Below are positions 15,921-24,935 of a DNA stretch of 57,734 nucleotides, one piece after another. Source of the stretch: a virus; IMG/VR virus record IMGVR_UViG_3300030107_006967, positions 1 to 57,734 of that record, one strand, 5' to 3'. The notes below the pieces were generated by a model. The model worked only from the letters and a program-made list of their open reading frames with translations. It was not told where the DNA came from and searched no databases. How positions within the stretch are numbered: the first letter of the stretch is position 1; every line of letters starts with the position of its first letter. The position numbers and the translations under genes are program-made.

Positions 15921-18452
15921 TCACATCCCCGGATAGCCTATTCTTGAACCTATAGATTCACGTCGCGTGGCATCATTCTGAGGTAACTGCTTTCTACTAG
16001 GGTCGGTGCCTTTGTTGATTTTGTCTACTGCTGTTTTTTCCACAAAAGCCTTGACAGCTAAATTATCTGCCAATCTCAAAGTAACCTCGGGCGGAAGAGT
16101 TTCCCCGGATTCCTTTGTTTCTTTGACCATTTCAATAAAATTCTCAAGAGTATTGGAATCAAACACTGAAATGTTACCAGCGTCCTCTATCTCTTGAAAT
16201 GCCGTTTCGACAGGGAAGGCAAAATTCTCACCCCCTGCTGGTATCATTATTTTGTTGGTGAGTGGATCATACGAAGACCCAAATTCGCCAGCCAAAGCTT
16301 GCTCTAAAAGCATCTCCGTCTCTTCATAATTTATGGTATCTATATATGGCTCATCTTCAGGAAAACCCGATTTTTGCATTATCTGAGATACGACCACATC
16401 TGTTAACCCCAGAGCATCTGCGATGGGCTTTGCTGCTCCAAGAGTGTTCATAAACTCCATCCCCATCTGGGTTCCGATGCCCTTAAATCCGGATCGCATC
16501 GCACTTATAGTAGCTTCGTCGGATCGCGCTGCTTTTATAGCCTCCAGCATTCCCTCTGGGGAGGTGGGTAAGCCGATTTCCAATAACAGTTCATTTATAG
16601 ATTCTCGCATAACTTTGGCTTGTTCCGAAACCGGATCTCTTGCTACCTCTACACCCAATCTCATTAACTCATCTGCCAAATCTGACACCATGGGGAAATC
16701 AAGACCTGCGCCTTCAAAGGCAGTTAGTGTCAGGTCTTGAATCCCTGTTTTAAATTGCTGTTGCAAGGTGACAGTTGATTTCGACAATTCATCAAATTCT
16801 GCGTCTCGACCTTCAAGCTGCTTGGCTTCTATTCTTTCTATTTCCTGATCTGTAAGCACTCCCCTTCGCAATATCCTAACTGTTTCCTGAACGGTTTTAT
16901 TCAGCGTTCGAGAAAGCGCGAATAGTTGGGCTCTTCCTGCTGTCGTCTCTTGCAATTCATCAACATCAACTCTTCCTTGTATTCCCCTAACTAACTCATT
17001 TACGAGCCCCGCTGGTCCTTGTTCAAACCTTGCCCTAACCAGTGCTGCCGGGTCTCTGAATATTGGTTGTCCGAATATTGCATTGATTTCTTGTATTGTT
17101 TGCCCTGCGGTGCCATACTCTGTAAACTTGTCTGCTATGTCTACAATCCCTTGGGCGTCCACCCTTGCTTTTCTTCCCAAAAGGGAGACTTTTGCTATCT
17201 CTGTACTAGCGGAGGAGCCAAATAAAGCCAATGTTGGTATTAGCGCTTGAAAATCTTTTGAAAATTCCTTTGGCAACACTCCCAGATCTCTCATCTGCAT
17301 TGTTAAACCTTTGAAGGCAGCTGTGGCGATCTCTATCGATTCTATTCCCTCATCGGTTACCATAGATTCTATAATTTTTCCAACACCTTCTTGTGCCAAC
17401 TGCTTTGATTGAGCGATTAATGTAGCAAGGTTAACTATCGAACCTTCATGTTCCAAATTTAACATAGCAAAGCTCTCAGAAGCATCATCGACTTCTGCAT
17501 GCAGCTCACTTAATGGTATTCTTGTTCTCGCGGCTTCAAGTGCCAGTCCTTTGTGCACTTCATTGGTCTTTTCAACAGTGCCTATATAGGGAATCATTTT
17601 TCGGCGCGTTTCATCTAATTCTAAAACGAATAAGCCAACTTCCTTCATGACTGTGCCAAAAAGACTAAAAAGACCTTCCATAACTGGTACTAAAAGTTGC
17701 ATAAAGGCCGAAGACAATTGCTTAAGTGCCTCCATTCCTGCTTCACCAACAAACCCTAGTGCCTCACCAAGCTTGCCCAACGCAGTAGCAAGCCCACCAC
17801 CGAATATCCCACCGCCGATGCCGCCAGCGCCACCGCCTCCGCCGGTAAAAATTCCCCTTATCCTTCCGAAAAGACGAACAAGAAGAGGTCCAAGTCCGGC
17901 AAGTGGTGCCATAAGCCCTGCTTGTTGCAATTGTTGCTCTTGAAATGCCGGGGAATCTGCCATATTTATAAGTTCGGGATTGCCAGCCGCAAAAGCACCC
18001 TCTGGTGTTTTAGGTGTGTCTATTTGTCCCTGCGATCCAGAAATGGTTTGAAAGTTCTGTTCAACCATATTAGCCATATTGGCTGCCTGCTCTGAATTCA
18101 GCTGTTTAATGTTTGTAAAAAGCTCGACTGCTTTTTGGTTTGATTGAATTAAAAGATCTAGCTCTTCGCGAGGCAAAGCAGCGTTGGTCCCCCCCTCTTT
18201 CATTTCTTCAAAGGCTCTCAAGCTTCTTTGCGATTCAGCTATTTCCGATTCAATTGTTTTCTCTCTAACTTCCTGCCTTTGGTCTAGAATCTCATGAAGC
18301 TTTATTGTCTGAGATTCTAGCCGTCCGAGCATAGAATCCCCAAGCAAACCCTCCATTTCAGCGAGTTCTTTTATTTTCTGCATATACTCGTCCATTGCCT
18401 TCATAGAGGCTTGGATTTGTTCTGGGGTTTTTATTTCATTATCATCAGCCAT
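15921..18452 (-). CDS. Tail tape measure protein (putative)
   Basis: 843 residues. The N-terminal 150 residues are coiled coil (QTIKLHEILDQRQEVREKTIE). Residues 175-290 contain a Gly-rich hinge and hydrophobic helices (LLVRLFGRIRGIFTGGGG, LFSLFGTVMKEVGLFVLEL) typical of tape measure proteins, which line the tube and later reach the membrane. The rest is long amphipathic helix. Position after the tube and gp26-like/frameshift genes and before baseplate genes is standard. It is short for a myophage, so the tail may be short or the tape measure compact. Confidence 0.8.
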   Translation of the reverse strand: MADDNEIKTPEQIQASMKAMDEYMQKIKELAEMEGLLGDSMLGRLESQTIKLHEILDQRQEVREKTIESEIAESQRSLRAFEEMKEGGTNAALPREELDLLIQSNQKAVELFTNIKQLNSEQAANMANMVEQNFQTISGSQGQIDTPKTPEGAFAAGNPELINMADSPAFQEQQLQQAGLMAPLAGLGPLLVRLFGRIRGIFTGGGGGAGGIGGGIFGGGLATALGKLGEALGFVGEAGMEALKQLSSAFMQLLVPVMEGLFSLFGTVMKEVGLFVLELDETRRKMIPYIGTVEKTNEVHKGLALEAARTRIPLSELHAEVDDASESFAMLNLEHEGSIVNLATLIAQSKQLAQEGVGKIIESMVTDEGIESIEIATAAFKGLTMQMRDLGVLPKEFSKDFQALIPTLALFGSSASTEIAKVSLLGRKARVDAQGIVDIADKFTEYGTAGQTIQEINAIFGQPIFRDPAALVRARFEQGPAGLVNELVRGIQGRVDVDELQETTAGRAQLFALSRTLNKTVQETVRILRRGVLTDQEIERIEAKQLEGRDAEFDELSKSTVTLQQQFKTGIQDLTLTAFEGAGLDFPMVSDLADELMRLGVEVARDPVSEQAKVMRESINELLLEIGLPTSPEGMLEAIKAARSDEATISAMRSGFKGIGTQMGMEFMNTLGAAKPIADALGLTDVVVSQIMQKSGFPEDEPYIDTINYEETEMLLEQALAGEFGSSYDPLTNKIMIPAGGENFAFPVETAFQEIEDAGNISVFDSNTLENFIEMVKETKESGETLPPEVTLRLADNLAVKAFVEKTAVDKINKGTDPSRKQLPQNDATRRESIGSRIGYPGM

Positions 18453-18458
18453 ACTTTA

Positions 18459-18785
18459 TTACCTTACGGGCCATTTTATACCTGTCATTGATTCGAAATC
18501 GGACACAGAGGCTTCAAGCTTGTGGCGTTGAGCCATTGCCCTTGGGTCATCTATCTTTGTATCTCCCAAAACTTTAATATATTCAAGCTCATTTCCTAAA
18601 GCCTTCGCGAACGAGCGCACTTTTGATGCGTCTCCTTTGACAGAAATGGGTGCGCCCTTTCCTGTAACCATAGCTTTTAAAATTTCCTTAACACTGTAAG
18701 CAAAGTTTTTTAAGTATTCTTCATTTATCTCATTTTTAAACTCTATAACAGCGTTGCACATCTTGTCTTCGTTAATGTTATTCAT
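18459..18785 (-). CDS. Unidentified small protein between tail chaperone-type ORF and tape measure
   Basis: 108 residues, alpha/beta, no membrane segment. Ends in MTGIKWPVR. The sequence EYLKNFAYSVKEILKAMVTGKGAPISVKGDASKVRSFAKAL suggests a small two-domain helical protein. No family recognised. It has its own candidate control region: a terminator at 18820-18855 and an ACTATTTA motif 20 bases before its ATG. Given its place directly upstream of the tape measure gene it may take part in tail assembly; that is inference. Confidence 0.7.
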   Translation of the reverse strand: MNNINEDKMCNAVIEFKNEINEEYLKNFAYSVKEILKAMVTGKGAPISVKGDASKVRSFAKALGNELEYIKVLGDTKIDDPRAMAQRHKLEASVSDFESMTGIKWPVR

Positions 18786-18802
18786 ATTTTAGTCCCTCTT
18801 CT

Positions 18803-18810
18803 TAAATAGT
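18803..18810 (-). promoter_or_regulatory. ACTATTTA intergenic motif, copy 2
   Basis: Lies between the terminator at 18820-18855 and the ATG at 18785, the spot where a promoter is needed if the terminator is efficient. TATTAT (18819-18814) is next to it but has no -35 partner. Confidence 0.4.
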
Positions 18811-18819
18811 TGTATAATA

Positions 18820-18855
18820 CAAAAAAATAGGACCAAAAGCGGTTGCTTTTGGTCC
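18820..18855 (-). terminator. Intrinsic terminator after frameshift ORF
   Basis: GGACCAAAAGC pairs perfectly with GCTTTTGGTCC (11 bp, 4-base loop) and is followed by TATTTTTTTG. Begins 11 bases after the stop codon at 18867. Confidence 0.9.
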
Positions 18856-18866
18856 CATATTCATTA

Positions 18867-19109
18867 TCACCGTTTTTTGCTTTCTTGTGCAGACTTCTTT
18901 CTAGCTTCGGCTCTGGTTTTATAGTATTTTACCAATCTTTTTAAAAACCACTTTCTAATCCTGACTGGTAGGTTATACGCTTCTTGAAATGACCAATTAC
19001 CATGCATCTTTAAAGTGAAAATCTGCTCATAAACCTCTTCGATCTGTTCACTCGTTAGGCCAAAAAAAGTTAATGTTAATCGGTACCTCCAATTCCTGTT
19101 CATAGCCAC
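18867..19109 (-). CDS. Probable frameshift extension of the gp26-like protein (tail assembly)
   Basis: The 80-codon frame opens with GTG at 19109 but has no ribosome site there, and its first 62 bases lie inside the gp26-like gene. It is in the +1 frame relative to that gene. A run of seven T (19068-19062) just before the gp26-like stop would let ribosomes slip from TTT TTT TGG into TTT GGC, adding about 64 residues (from GLTSEQIEEVYEQIF to the basic KYYKTRAEARKKS end) and giving a fusion of about 362 residues. The conserved-looking core is FTLKMHGNWSFQEAYNLP. Tail assembly chaperones of many phages sit in this place and are made by frameshifting. A separate small protein is the alternative. 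Confidence 0.65.
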   Translation of the reverse strand: MAMNRNWRYRLTLTFFGLTSEQIEEVYEQIFTLKMHGNWSFQEAYNLPVRIRKWFLKRLVKYYKTRAEARKKSAQESKKR

Positions 19110-19956
19110 AATTAAGGCAGGAAAAATGACTCATAACACTAACTTTGGGAATTATGTTTTTGTATACCGTTCTTAGCTTTCTCGATTCCATAGCAGGCAT
19201 TGTATCAATATATTTATTTATGTAAGCACGATCTTCATTCCCGTTTACGGAAATAACATAACATTTGAGAGAATCAGTTATTAAAGAATCTTGTAATTTA
19301 TTTTTATTTTTAGATTTAATTACCGAGGCTAATTTTTTCTCGTCATGACCGTTCATAGCCTTAACTTCTATTTTGGAATTCATTTTTGTTAACTCAATTA
19401 AAAATGTTCCCCTTTCCGTCTCTGAATATGAGACTGTGCCATAAAAATCGTTATACTGTTCACTGCTGTCATTAACAAATCTGGAGTCGTTTAAATCAAA
19501 AGTAAATTCCGTTTTTTGTTTACAAGATGGACAAGTAATTTCTGTTTCATAATCTGGTCCATATCCTGTTACTCTAGCAGCAATCAAAATAGCATTTTTG
19601 TCCCCAATAAGGATGTCGTCTGGGTGCACCCTGTCCACCATTATTGACTGCAACAGCCTGTCAAACACCACGCCTCTTTTTATCAGAGATGTGGAAGCCA
19701 ATATATCTTCCTCTTTCGCTGTCATATACTTTATTTCTACAGACTGCTTATTGTGGAGGGGGTGACCATCTGGATAGTACTTGCCCTTTGATGGCAAGTC
19801 TACAAACTCTGTCGGAATCGTAAAACCCATCTGACCTATAGGTGCCGCCGGGGGCGGCACTTCGGGGTCTGTTGGAATTTGATAATCTTGTTTTGGAGGG
19901 GTCACTGGAGGGGGCGGACTTCCTAATCTGTCCTCATTATTTCTTTCTGTCATCAT
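19048..19956 (-). CDS. 26: Baseplate hub/assembly protein, T4 gp26-like
   Basis: 302 residues. An N-terminal Pro-rich leader (1-45) is followed by the T4_baseplate-type core: FVDLPSKGKYYPDGHPLHNK, IKYMTAKEEDILASTSLIKRG and DILIGDKNAILIAARVTGYG. Two Cys pairs (CPSC near residue 141 and CLNC near 282) could bind zinc. This family is needed for baseplate hub assembly in T4-like phages and occupies the place of the tail assembly chaperone. The last codons contain the slippery T7 run discussed for the overlapping ORF. A sigma70-type promoter lies upstream at 19990-20017. Confidence 0.82.
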   Translation of the reverse strand: MMTERNNEDRLGSPPPPVTPPKQDYQIPTDPEVPPPAAPIGQMGFTIPTEFVDLPSKGKYYPDGHPLHNKQSVEIKYMTAKEEDILASTSLIKRGVVFDRLLQSIMVDRVHPDDILIGDKNAILIAARVTGYGPDYETEITCPSCKQKTEFTFDLNDSRFVNDSSEQYNDFYGTVSYSETERGTFLIELTKMNSKIEVKAMNGHDEKKLASVIKSKNKNKLQDSLITDSLKCYVISVNGNEDRAYINKYIDTMPAMESRKLRTVYKNIIPKVSVMSHFSCLNCGYEQELEVPININFFWPNE

Positions 19957-19989
19957 AGCCTCTTTTAGATTTTATTATCGATTACTATA

Positions 19990-20017
19990 ACTATAACACA
20001 TTAGAAAAAAATGTAAA
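19990..20017 (-). promoter_or_regulatory. Candidate sigma70-type promoter for gp26-like gene
   Basis: TTTACA at 20017-20012, 16-base spacer and TATAGT at 19995-19990; a second TATAGT follows directly. Less close to consensus than the other promoters. Confidence 0.5.
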
Positions 20018-20029
20018 GAAATTTATTGA

Positions 20030-20638
20030 TTATGGTCCAACGTCTGAGTTTGGTATTTGCGTCCTCTGATTATTGTTGTAAGGTGCGCGGATACCCAAGT
20101 TTTCGATTGTTGCCCAGTCGTATCTCACTTCTATATCCATATTAACCATAGCATCGTCTTCATAAGAATATTCGCCCATATTGACATTTTTCAAAAATGC
20201 ATTTTTAAGAGTCCATATCTCAACAGGACTTCCTTGTCCATCGTATCCGGTAATGGTGACTGGACTAATAGCATCAGTCGAGTTTATCTTGTTGAGAGAT
20301 TGATATGAATATCCATCTCCTGCAAACTGTTTATCTGGGAATTCGTAACCAGAAGCAATTAACATTTTCATTAAAATACCCGTGGAATCCGGATTTATTG
20401 CATCCACAGTGGTGAACCTGAGTGTTTGCCACTCTACTCTTCCCGGATAATAAAAGGTGTGATTGTAAAAAGCATGCCTTGTTTCAGTAATGTTAAAGCT
20501 TGGTCGATTCACTCTGGTGATTGTCCAGATTGGTAAGCCTCCGACATCGAAGGTAAATCTATATTTTCTTTTAGGCTCACTCCGGGTATCGGACCAAAAG
20601 CTATCATTTGAATCAAAGTCGTCTGTGTATTTTGCCAT
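20030..20638 (-). CDS. 19: Tail tube protein, T4 gp19-like
   Basis: 202 residues. After a variable leader the sequence has the tube-protein order KYRFTFDVGGLPIWTITRVNRPSF, TFYYPGRVEWQTLRFTTVDAI, then a long loop and the closing EIWTLKNAFLKNVNMGEYSYEDDAMVNMDIEVRYDWA split over two strands. It polymerises into the inner tube of the contractile tail. Directly downstream of the sheath gene, as in T4. AAGGAA is its ribosome site. The gap upstream carries both an ACTATTTA motif and a T4-late-like TATAAATA. Confidence 0.88.
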   Translation of the reverse strand: MAKYTDDFDSNDSFWSDTRSEPKRKYRFTFDVGGLPIWTITRVNRPSFNITETRHAFYNHTFYYPGRVEWQTLRFTTVDAINPDSTGILMKMLIASGYEFPDKQFAGDGYSYQSLNKINSTDAISPVTITGYDGQGSPVEIWTLKNAFLKNVNMGEYSYEDDAMVNMDIEVRYDWATIENLGIRAPYNNNQRTQIPNSDVGP

Positions 20639-20655
20639 CTTGTTAGTTCCTTTTG

Positions 20656-20663
20656 TATTTATA
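20656..20663 (-). promoter_or_regulatory. T4-late-like TATAAATA box
   Basis: TATAAATA on the coding strand, ending 17 bases before the tube gene ATG, where a T4 late promoter would sit. It is the only such box I found in a suitable intergenic position, so it may be chance. Confidence 0.35.
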
Positions 20664-20673
20664 GCCTACAGTA

Positions 20674-20681
20674 TAAATAGT
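20674..20681 (-). promoter_or_regulatory. ACTATTTA intergenic motif, copy 3
   Basis: Between sheath and tube genes; reads ACTATTTATACT, so a -10-like TATACT overlaps its 3' end. Confidence 0.4.
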
Positions 20682-20696
20682 ATTCTTTTTAATTTT

Positions 20697-23600
20697 TTAG
20701 TCATCAAAACTAGCACCAGTGTTCGTAATGTTGAAATCAATTGCAATGTATTCAATTGCTCTAGCTGGCTTCAAGAAGATCTTTGCGTACATAATATTTC
20801 TATCAATCAACTCTGGGGTTGTTGTAGTTTCATCTAACACAACTTTAAAGTCAGTTAAACCGAACGCTGTTCGAATGTTGCTTAGAAACGGATCTACTTG
20901 CGCTTTAAATCTGTTCCAAGTTGTTTGTACATTTTGGTCGAAAAGAAGATCAGCAGCAATTCTAGAAACCTGCTTCTTCACATAAATCATCAACCTTCTT
21001 ACGTTAATTCTGTCCAGTGCGGATGGAGTAACTTGAAGGGTTTTTTGTCCAAAGATCACAATTCCCTCTTGTGGGAAAGATGCAATTGGATTGACGTTAT
21101 TTTCGTAAAGATCGTCTCTTTCTCCAGAAGTTAACTTAGAGCGAACGTTCGTAATTGGGAATCCTGCTGCGCCACGGCTCAATCCGCCTCTGTTGAAGCC
21201 AGCAGGTGCAAACCATAGAGCTTTTTGCTTGTCTGAGAATGCCATTGCTCCTATCGCTGCAATCGATGGGGGTGCCCATAGAGAACCTCCAGAAATGTCA
21301 TCAGTCATTCTAACCCAAGGATAATAAGTGCACCCATAGCTGGAGTTCATTCCTCTGCGTTGCATATTAGTAACAATTTCATCGACGTGATTCGTAGAAA
21401 TTCTTGATTGCTCAGTTCCTCCCGTCTCTGAAATTGGTAGATAGCCACCTTTAGGATCAATGATCGCCAATGCGTCAGCTCTGTCTTCACAGATATTTAC
21501 TGCATGTTGTGTCAGTGATTCGTTGGTAATTCCCGGAACAGCCAGCAAGTTCATTTCAACAAACTCTGGATCTGCTAAGATATCAAGTGCTTTTTTAACC
21601 GAATAGTACATAGCATATGTTTTTTCCGTTGCGTTATCGCGAATCGCTCTGCTATTATTAAGAGGCTCTGGCTCTGTAATATCAAAGCCATCAAACCCTC
21701 CGAACAGTGGAGATGTGAATCTGTCATAACCAGCGTCAAGAATATCCTTGTAAGATCCACTTCTAGCCGTTACTGATTGACCCGTTGCTCTAGAGCCGGA
21801 CGAGTATGAGTAAGCGCCATTTAAACTAGCACTTAAGTCGTCCAGAGTAAAGATAAACATTCTCTTTGTTTCAAAACCCTCTGCAAACTGTGCATAATCG
21901 GTTGGCAATGGTCTTAAGAGGTCTAAGTTGCTAGATTCGAAGTTTGTATTTAAACTTCCACTGTCTGTGCTATAACCAAAGTAAGCCAATGTTGGATCAG
22001 ACAAATTCCCATCTGATGCATTGTTTCTCAAGAAGACGGATGGGAATTCATAGGTGCACGTAAACTCTCCACCTCTCCGAGTCTTATATGCCACGTATTG
22101 GTCTGAAGTGTCAGAGGCGTGGAAGAAGTCCGCCGCGAGTGCACTAGCTGACATAACGTTATCAATTGAGCTGCTCATATATCCCGGATTAGCATAAATA
22201 ATGCCCGGTAATGAGGTGGATCCTGTCAGTGTGCTCTGAATTGCATTAAGCCTTGGACTGCCGTCAGCGCCGGTCCAGATTGGAAGTGCACCAAACTGCA
22301 CGGGGGTGGCGGCCCTTTTGAATGTATTCCCGAAAGCACTTCTAATGTTTATGAGACCGGAATCGTCGCCAGCGCTATATATCGAAGCAGTGTGTGTCAG
22401 AACGGAAGCTGTTGCCGCTGCTATCATATTAAGAGCACCTCCAGTAGATCCAGTCGTGAATTGTGCTTGGAAGTCTTGTCTCTTTAGTGGTCCTTGAACA
22501 CCAAATGGAAGCAACTCTGGGTTTGCTGTTCCCAACTCTACTGACTCTGCTACCTCAATTCTAATGAAGTTTGAATTATTTGGATAAGTCCCGTATTCAG
22601 TAATTCTTTTCTTTGTGTTATCCCACTCATAATAAGCATCACCAACCTTCCTAGCCACATAAGCATCAGAATTTGGATTTAGATTACAATTATCATATCT
22701 TTCTACAATCATTGGTCTAGAGTCATTATCTCTAAGTGACCTAATGACAATCGAGAAAGTTCCATATGGATCTACATCGACTCTGTTGGAATACTTAATA
22801 TTTTCAATGGATATTTTAAATTGCTTCTGTTCTGACTCGCCCGTACTCAAAGTATGGAACTTGAACAATCTAGGACATATTGCTGCGCTATCTGCGTCAA
22901 AAGCTGGAGTCAGTTGATTTTCGGTCACGTTTGAACTGGCTGCTGTTGTTCGCATGTCCTGAGACATAAACCAGCCGGTTTGTCCGGGGCGTGTTGCTGC
23001 TTTGAATACGTGACCACCCTGTGTGCTTGTTGCAAGTGGTGCGATAAATCCATAACACTGAGTTCCTGTTATCTTTGTGGCAACACTCTTTTCGAAAGTT
23101 TCTCCCAAAAAGTAATTCTTTACGGCTGCGGAATCTACTAGCGAACTGTTCACCAAAGTTGGATTAGTGTTGAAAACTTTGCGTATGTAATATTTTGAAT
23201 TTCTGTCAAAGTTAAACGTTAACACATCTGACGGTGTGCCTGCGTTATCAGACCCCGAAGTGAACAATTGTGCTGTAAACGTTTGAGCTGGGCTTGTTCC
23301 TACTGAGGATTTGATTAAGGTCATCGAGCCCGACACCGTTGGTGCATATGCTGAAGTTTCTGCTCCGGGTGCCAAGGTACCGGAGAGGATAATGCCTCCC
23401 GAATTAAAATACCAAGTGGCAGCTAAGACACCCTCGACGGAGCCGGTTGAGCCAAACGAGGCAGAAGGAAACGGGTTCTGAAGGAAAAGCCCGTAAGCTC
23501 CACCGGGGTTTTCTTGATTTGAGGGTGTAGACCCCATCAGCCAACCTGCTGCGGAGTTGTCTGTGGCTGATCCCACCTCCGGGTGCTGATCTCCCAAGAC

Positions 23601-23903
23601 TCTCACTACCGTTACAGGAGATCCGTTTTTAAGCCATGCAGCCGCTGCATATGCGCCATATGTTGGCGCTGTTGGAATTCCGCCTCTCCAGACGTCATTG
23701 CTCTCGTCGCCACGTATTGGCTCTCCAAAAATTTGTATAAGTTCTGATAAAGATTCTATTCTGGTTGGTAGGAATGCTGGTCCCCTTCTAAAACGACCAA
23801 TAACCACTGGTCCGACAGGGGGGGCTGTTTTTGTTAACTGTGAGTTGTCAATTTCCTTGACAAAAACTCCGGGGGAAACAAACTTAAAATTCTTAGCTGA
23901 CAT
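20697..23903 (-). CDS. 18: Tail sheath protein, T4 gp18-like, unusually long
   Basis: 1068 residues from the ATG at 23903, chosen for AAAGGAG 10 bases upstream; an in-frame ATG at 23972 has no such site. N-terminus FVSPGVFVKEIDNSQ is the standard sheath opening; IIGR-like VVIGRFRRGPAFLPT follows. The C-terminal domain (from about residue 780) contains GGTEQSRISTNH, NRGGLSRGA and INVRRLMIYVKKQVSRIA with FDQN, matching sheath proteins that contract to drive the tube. T4 gp18 has 659 residues, so about 400 extra residues (roughly 100-500) probably form added surface domains. Confidence 0.9.
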   Translation of the reverse strand: MSAKNFKFVSPGVFVKEIDNSQLTKTAPPVGPVVIGRFRRGPAFLPTRIESLSELIQIFGEPIRGDESNDVWRGGIPTAPTYGAYAAAAWLKNGSPVTVVRVLGDQHPEVGSATDNSAAGWLMGSTPSNQENPGGAYGLFLQNPFPSASFGSTGSVEGVLAATWYFNSGGIILSGTLAPGAETSAYAPTVSGSMTLIKSSVGTSPAQTFTAQLFTSGSDNAGTPSDVLTFNFDRNSKYYIRKVFNTNPTLVNSSLVDSAAVKNYFLGETFEKSVATKITGTQCYGFIAPLATSTQGGHVFKAATRPGQTGWFMSQDMRTTAASSNVTENQLTPAFDADSAAICPRLFKFHTLSTGESEQKQFKISIENIKYSNRVDVDPYGTFSIVIRSLRDNDSRPMIVERYDNCNLNPNSDAYVARKVGDAYYEWDNTKKRITEYGTYPNNSNFIRIEVAESVELGTANPELLPFGVQGPLKRQDFQAQFTTGSTGGALNMIAAATASVLTHTASIYSAGDDSGLINIRSAFGNTFKRAATPVQFGALPIWTGADGSPRLNAIQSTLTGSTSLPGIIYANPGYMSSSIDNVMSASALAADFFHASDTSDQYVAYKTRRGGEFTCTYEFPSVFLRNNASDGNLSDPTLAYFGYSTDSGSLNTNFESSNLDLLRPLPTDYAQFAEGFETKRMFIFTLDDLSASLNGAYSYSSGSRATGQSVTARSGSYKDILDAGYDRFTSPLFGGFDGFDITEPEPLNNSRAIRDNATEKTYAMYYSVKKALDILADPEFVEMNLLAVPGITNESLTQHAVNICEDRADALAIIDPKGGYLPISETGGTEQSRISTNHVDEIVTNMQRRGMNSSYGCTYYPWVRMTDDISGGSLWAPPSIAAIGAMAFSDKQKALWFAPAGFNRGGLSRGAAGFPITNVRSKLTSGERDDLYENNVNPIASFPQEGIVIFGQKTLQVTPSALDRINVRRLMIYVKKQVSRIAADLLFDQNVQTTWNRFKAQVDPFLSNIRTAFGLTDFKVVLDETTTTPELIDRNIMYAKIFLKPARAIEYIAIDFNITNTGASFDD

Positions 23904-23955
23904 TGTTGCGAGTCTCCTTTTATATTCTCTTGGAATAAAAACAATTTTTCTTAAG

Positions 23956-23963
23956 TAAATAGT
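23956..23963 (-). promoter_or_regulatory. ACTATTTA intergenic motif, copy 4
   Basis: In the 84-base gap before the sheath gene, 53 bases upstream of its ATG. Confidence 0.4.
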
Positions 23964-23987
23964 AAGGAGCAACTAGAAAGGACAAAA

Positions 23988-24935
23988 TTATTCAATATAT
24001 CCGGTTCTATCTGAGGAATATGGATTTTTGCCTCTGGCTTTACCGTCTCCAGAATACTCTGGTATGTCACCAAATACGGTTCTTTCTCTAGGTATTTTTA
24101 CTTCAACAGCGTTCTCTCTGACACTCACAAAAGGTCTTTTATCATTGGCTCCCTCGCCCACAAGATAACCTAAAACTTTTATATCTATAGAAGTTTCGAA
24201 TTTTCTCTCCTCGCCGTCCATTGAAGAAATGTTGTTATTTTGTGCAAAATTACCCTGCACAAAAGCTTCATACTTATGGTCATCCCTCTTCAGCATTAAG
24301 TGGTTAATGGTTCCGGGTCTGGTTGCAAACACCTGTATTAATTCATTCATCTGTTGCTGGTATTCTGTCCTCAATACCACCCTATAAGTGATATCGACAT
24401 ATACTATTGGCGGCACAGAAATTGTTTCATAGACCACTTTCTTGTTGTCTGATCGGCGTATAAACTTTGGTCCAGTCGTTGGGCTGTTGACTGGATACTT
24501 CCTTGCTTGATCTGCATTATTAAATTCCGAAGTCTTTTTTTGTTGAATTCTTCTTGCCACGACTAAGCCGCCGCCTTTTTCATCAGTATTGGCAAGTTGA
24601 TCACCATAGTATGCACCCCTCGTTGTTAGGTCTTTTACAACAGAAGCCCTCTCTATCGTTATAACAGGCATAATTATTGCGCCCTCATCATCTCTAAGCT
24701 CTTTTTTGTTTTTAATTTGATGTGACCTCTCAGCCGCAACCCAGATAACTGGTACCTTTTCGAACCCCTTGTTTGTGGTCACACTAAAGTTTATTTCTTC
24801 GTTCATATAATCATATATGGAATAATCTATTGTTTCCATCGTGGAAGGAGAAAAAGAAAAATCCTTCAGTCCGTGCGGGTATTTTTTAGAGATTGGCTCT
24901 GGTGGCAAATCTTTGTAGTCGTCGTTACGTTGCAT
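23988..24935 (-). CDS. 15: Tail terminator / sheath-completion protein, T4 gp15-like
   Basis: 315 residues. NKGFEKVPVIWVAAERSHQIK and PVITIERASV, then VPPIVYVDITYRVVLRTEYQQQMNELIQVFAT and ETSIDIKVLGYL follow the same order as T4 gp15 (VPITYAS, ILPRI, YELSIFTRYEDDMFQIVEQIL, RIEWSLTFEVNGW). gp15 caps the finished tail and binds the neck. Position between gp14-like and sheath genes agrees. The C-terminal 60 residues are charged and probably flexible. Start has a GGGGGG site and overlaps the upstream gene by 11 bases. Confidence 0.68.
   Translation of the reverse strand: MQRNDDYKDLPPEPISKKYPHGLKDFSFSPSTMETIDYSIYDYMNEEINFSVTTNKGFEKVPVIWVAAERSHQIKNKKELRDDEGAIIMPVITIERASVVKDLTTRGAYYGDQLANTDEKGGGLVVARRIQQKKTSEFNNADQARKYPVNSPTTGPKFIRRSDNKKVVYETISVPPIVYVDITYRVVLRTEYQQQMNELIQVFATRPGTINHLMLKRDDHKYEAFVQGNFAQNNNISSMDGEERKFETSIDIKVLGYLVGEGANDKRPFVSVRENAVEVKIPRERTVFGDIPEYSGDGKARGKNPYSSDRTGYIE

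Noticed and set aside
20672-20684. TATAAATAGTATTC on the plus strand as a T4-type late promoter
   Set aside because: It would fire away from the tube gene, antisense to the sheath gene, and there are no plus-strand genes; the coding-strand reading ACTATTTA is shared with other gaps and preferred.
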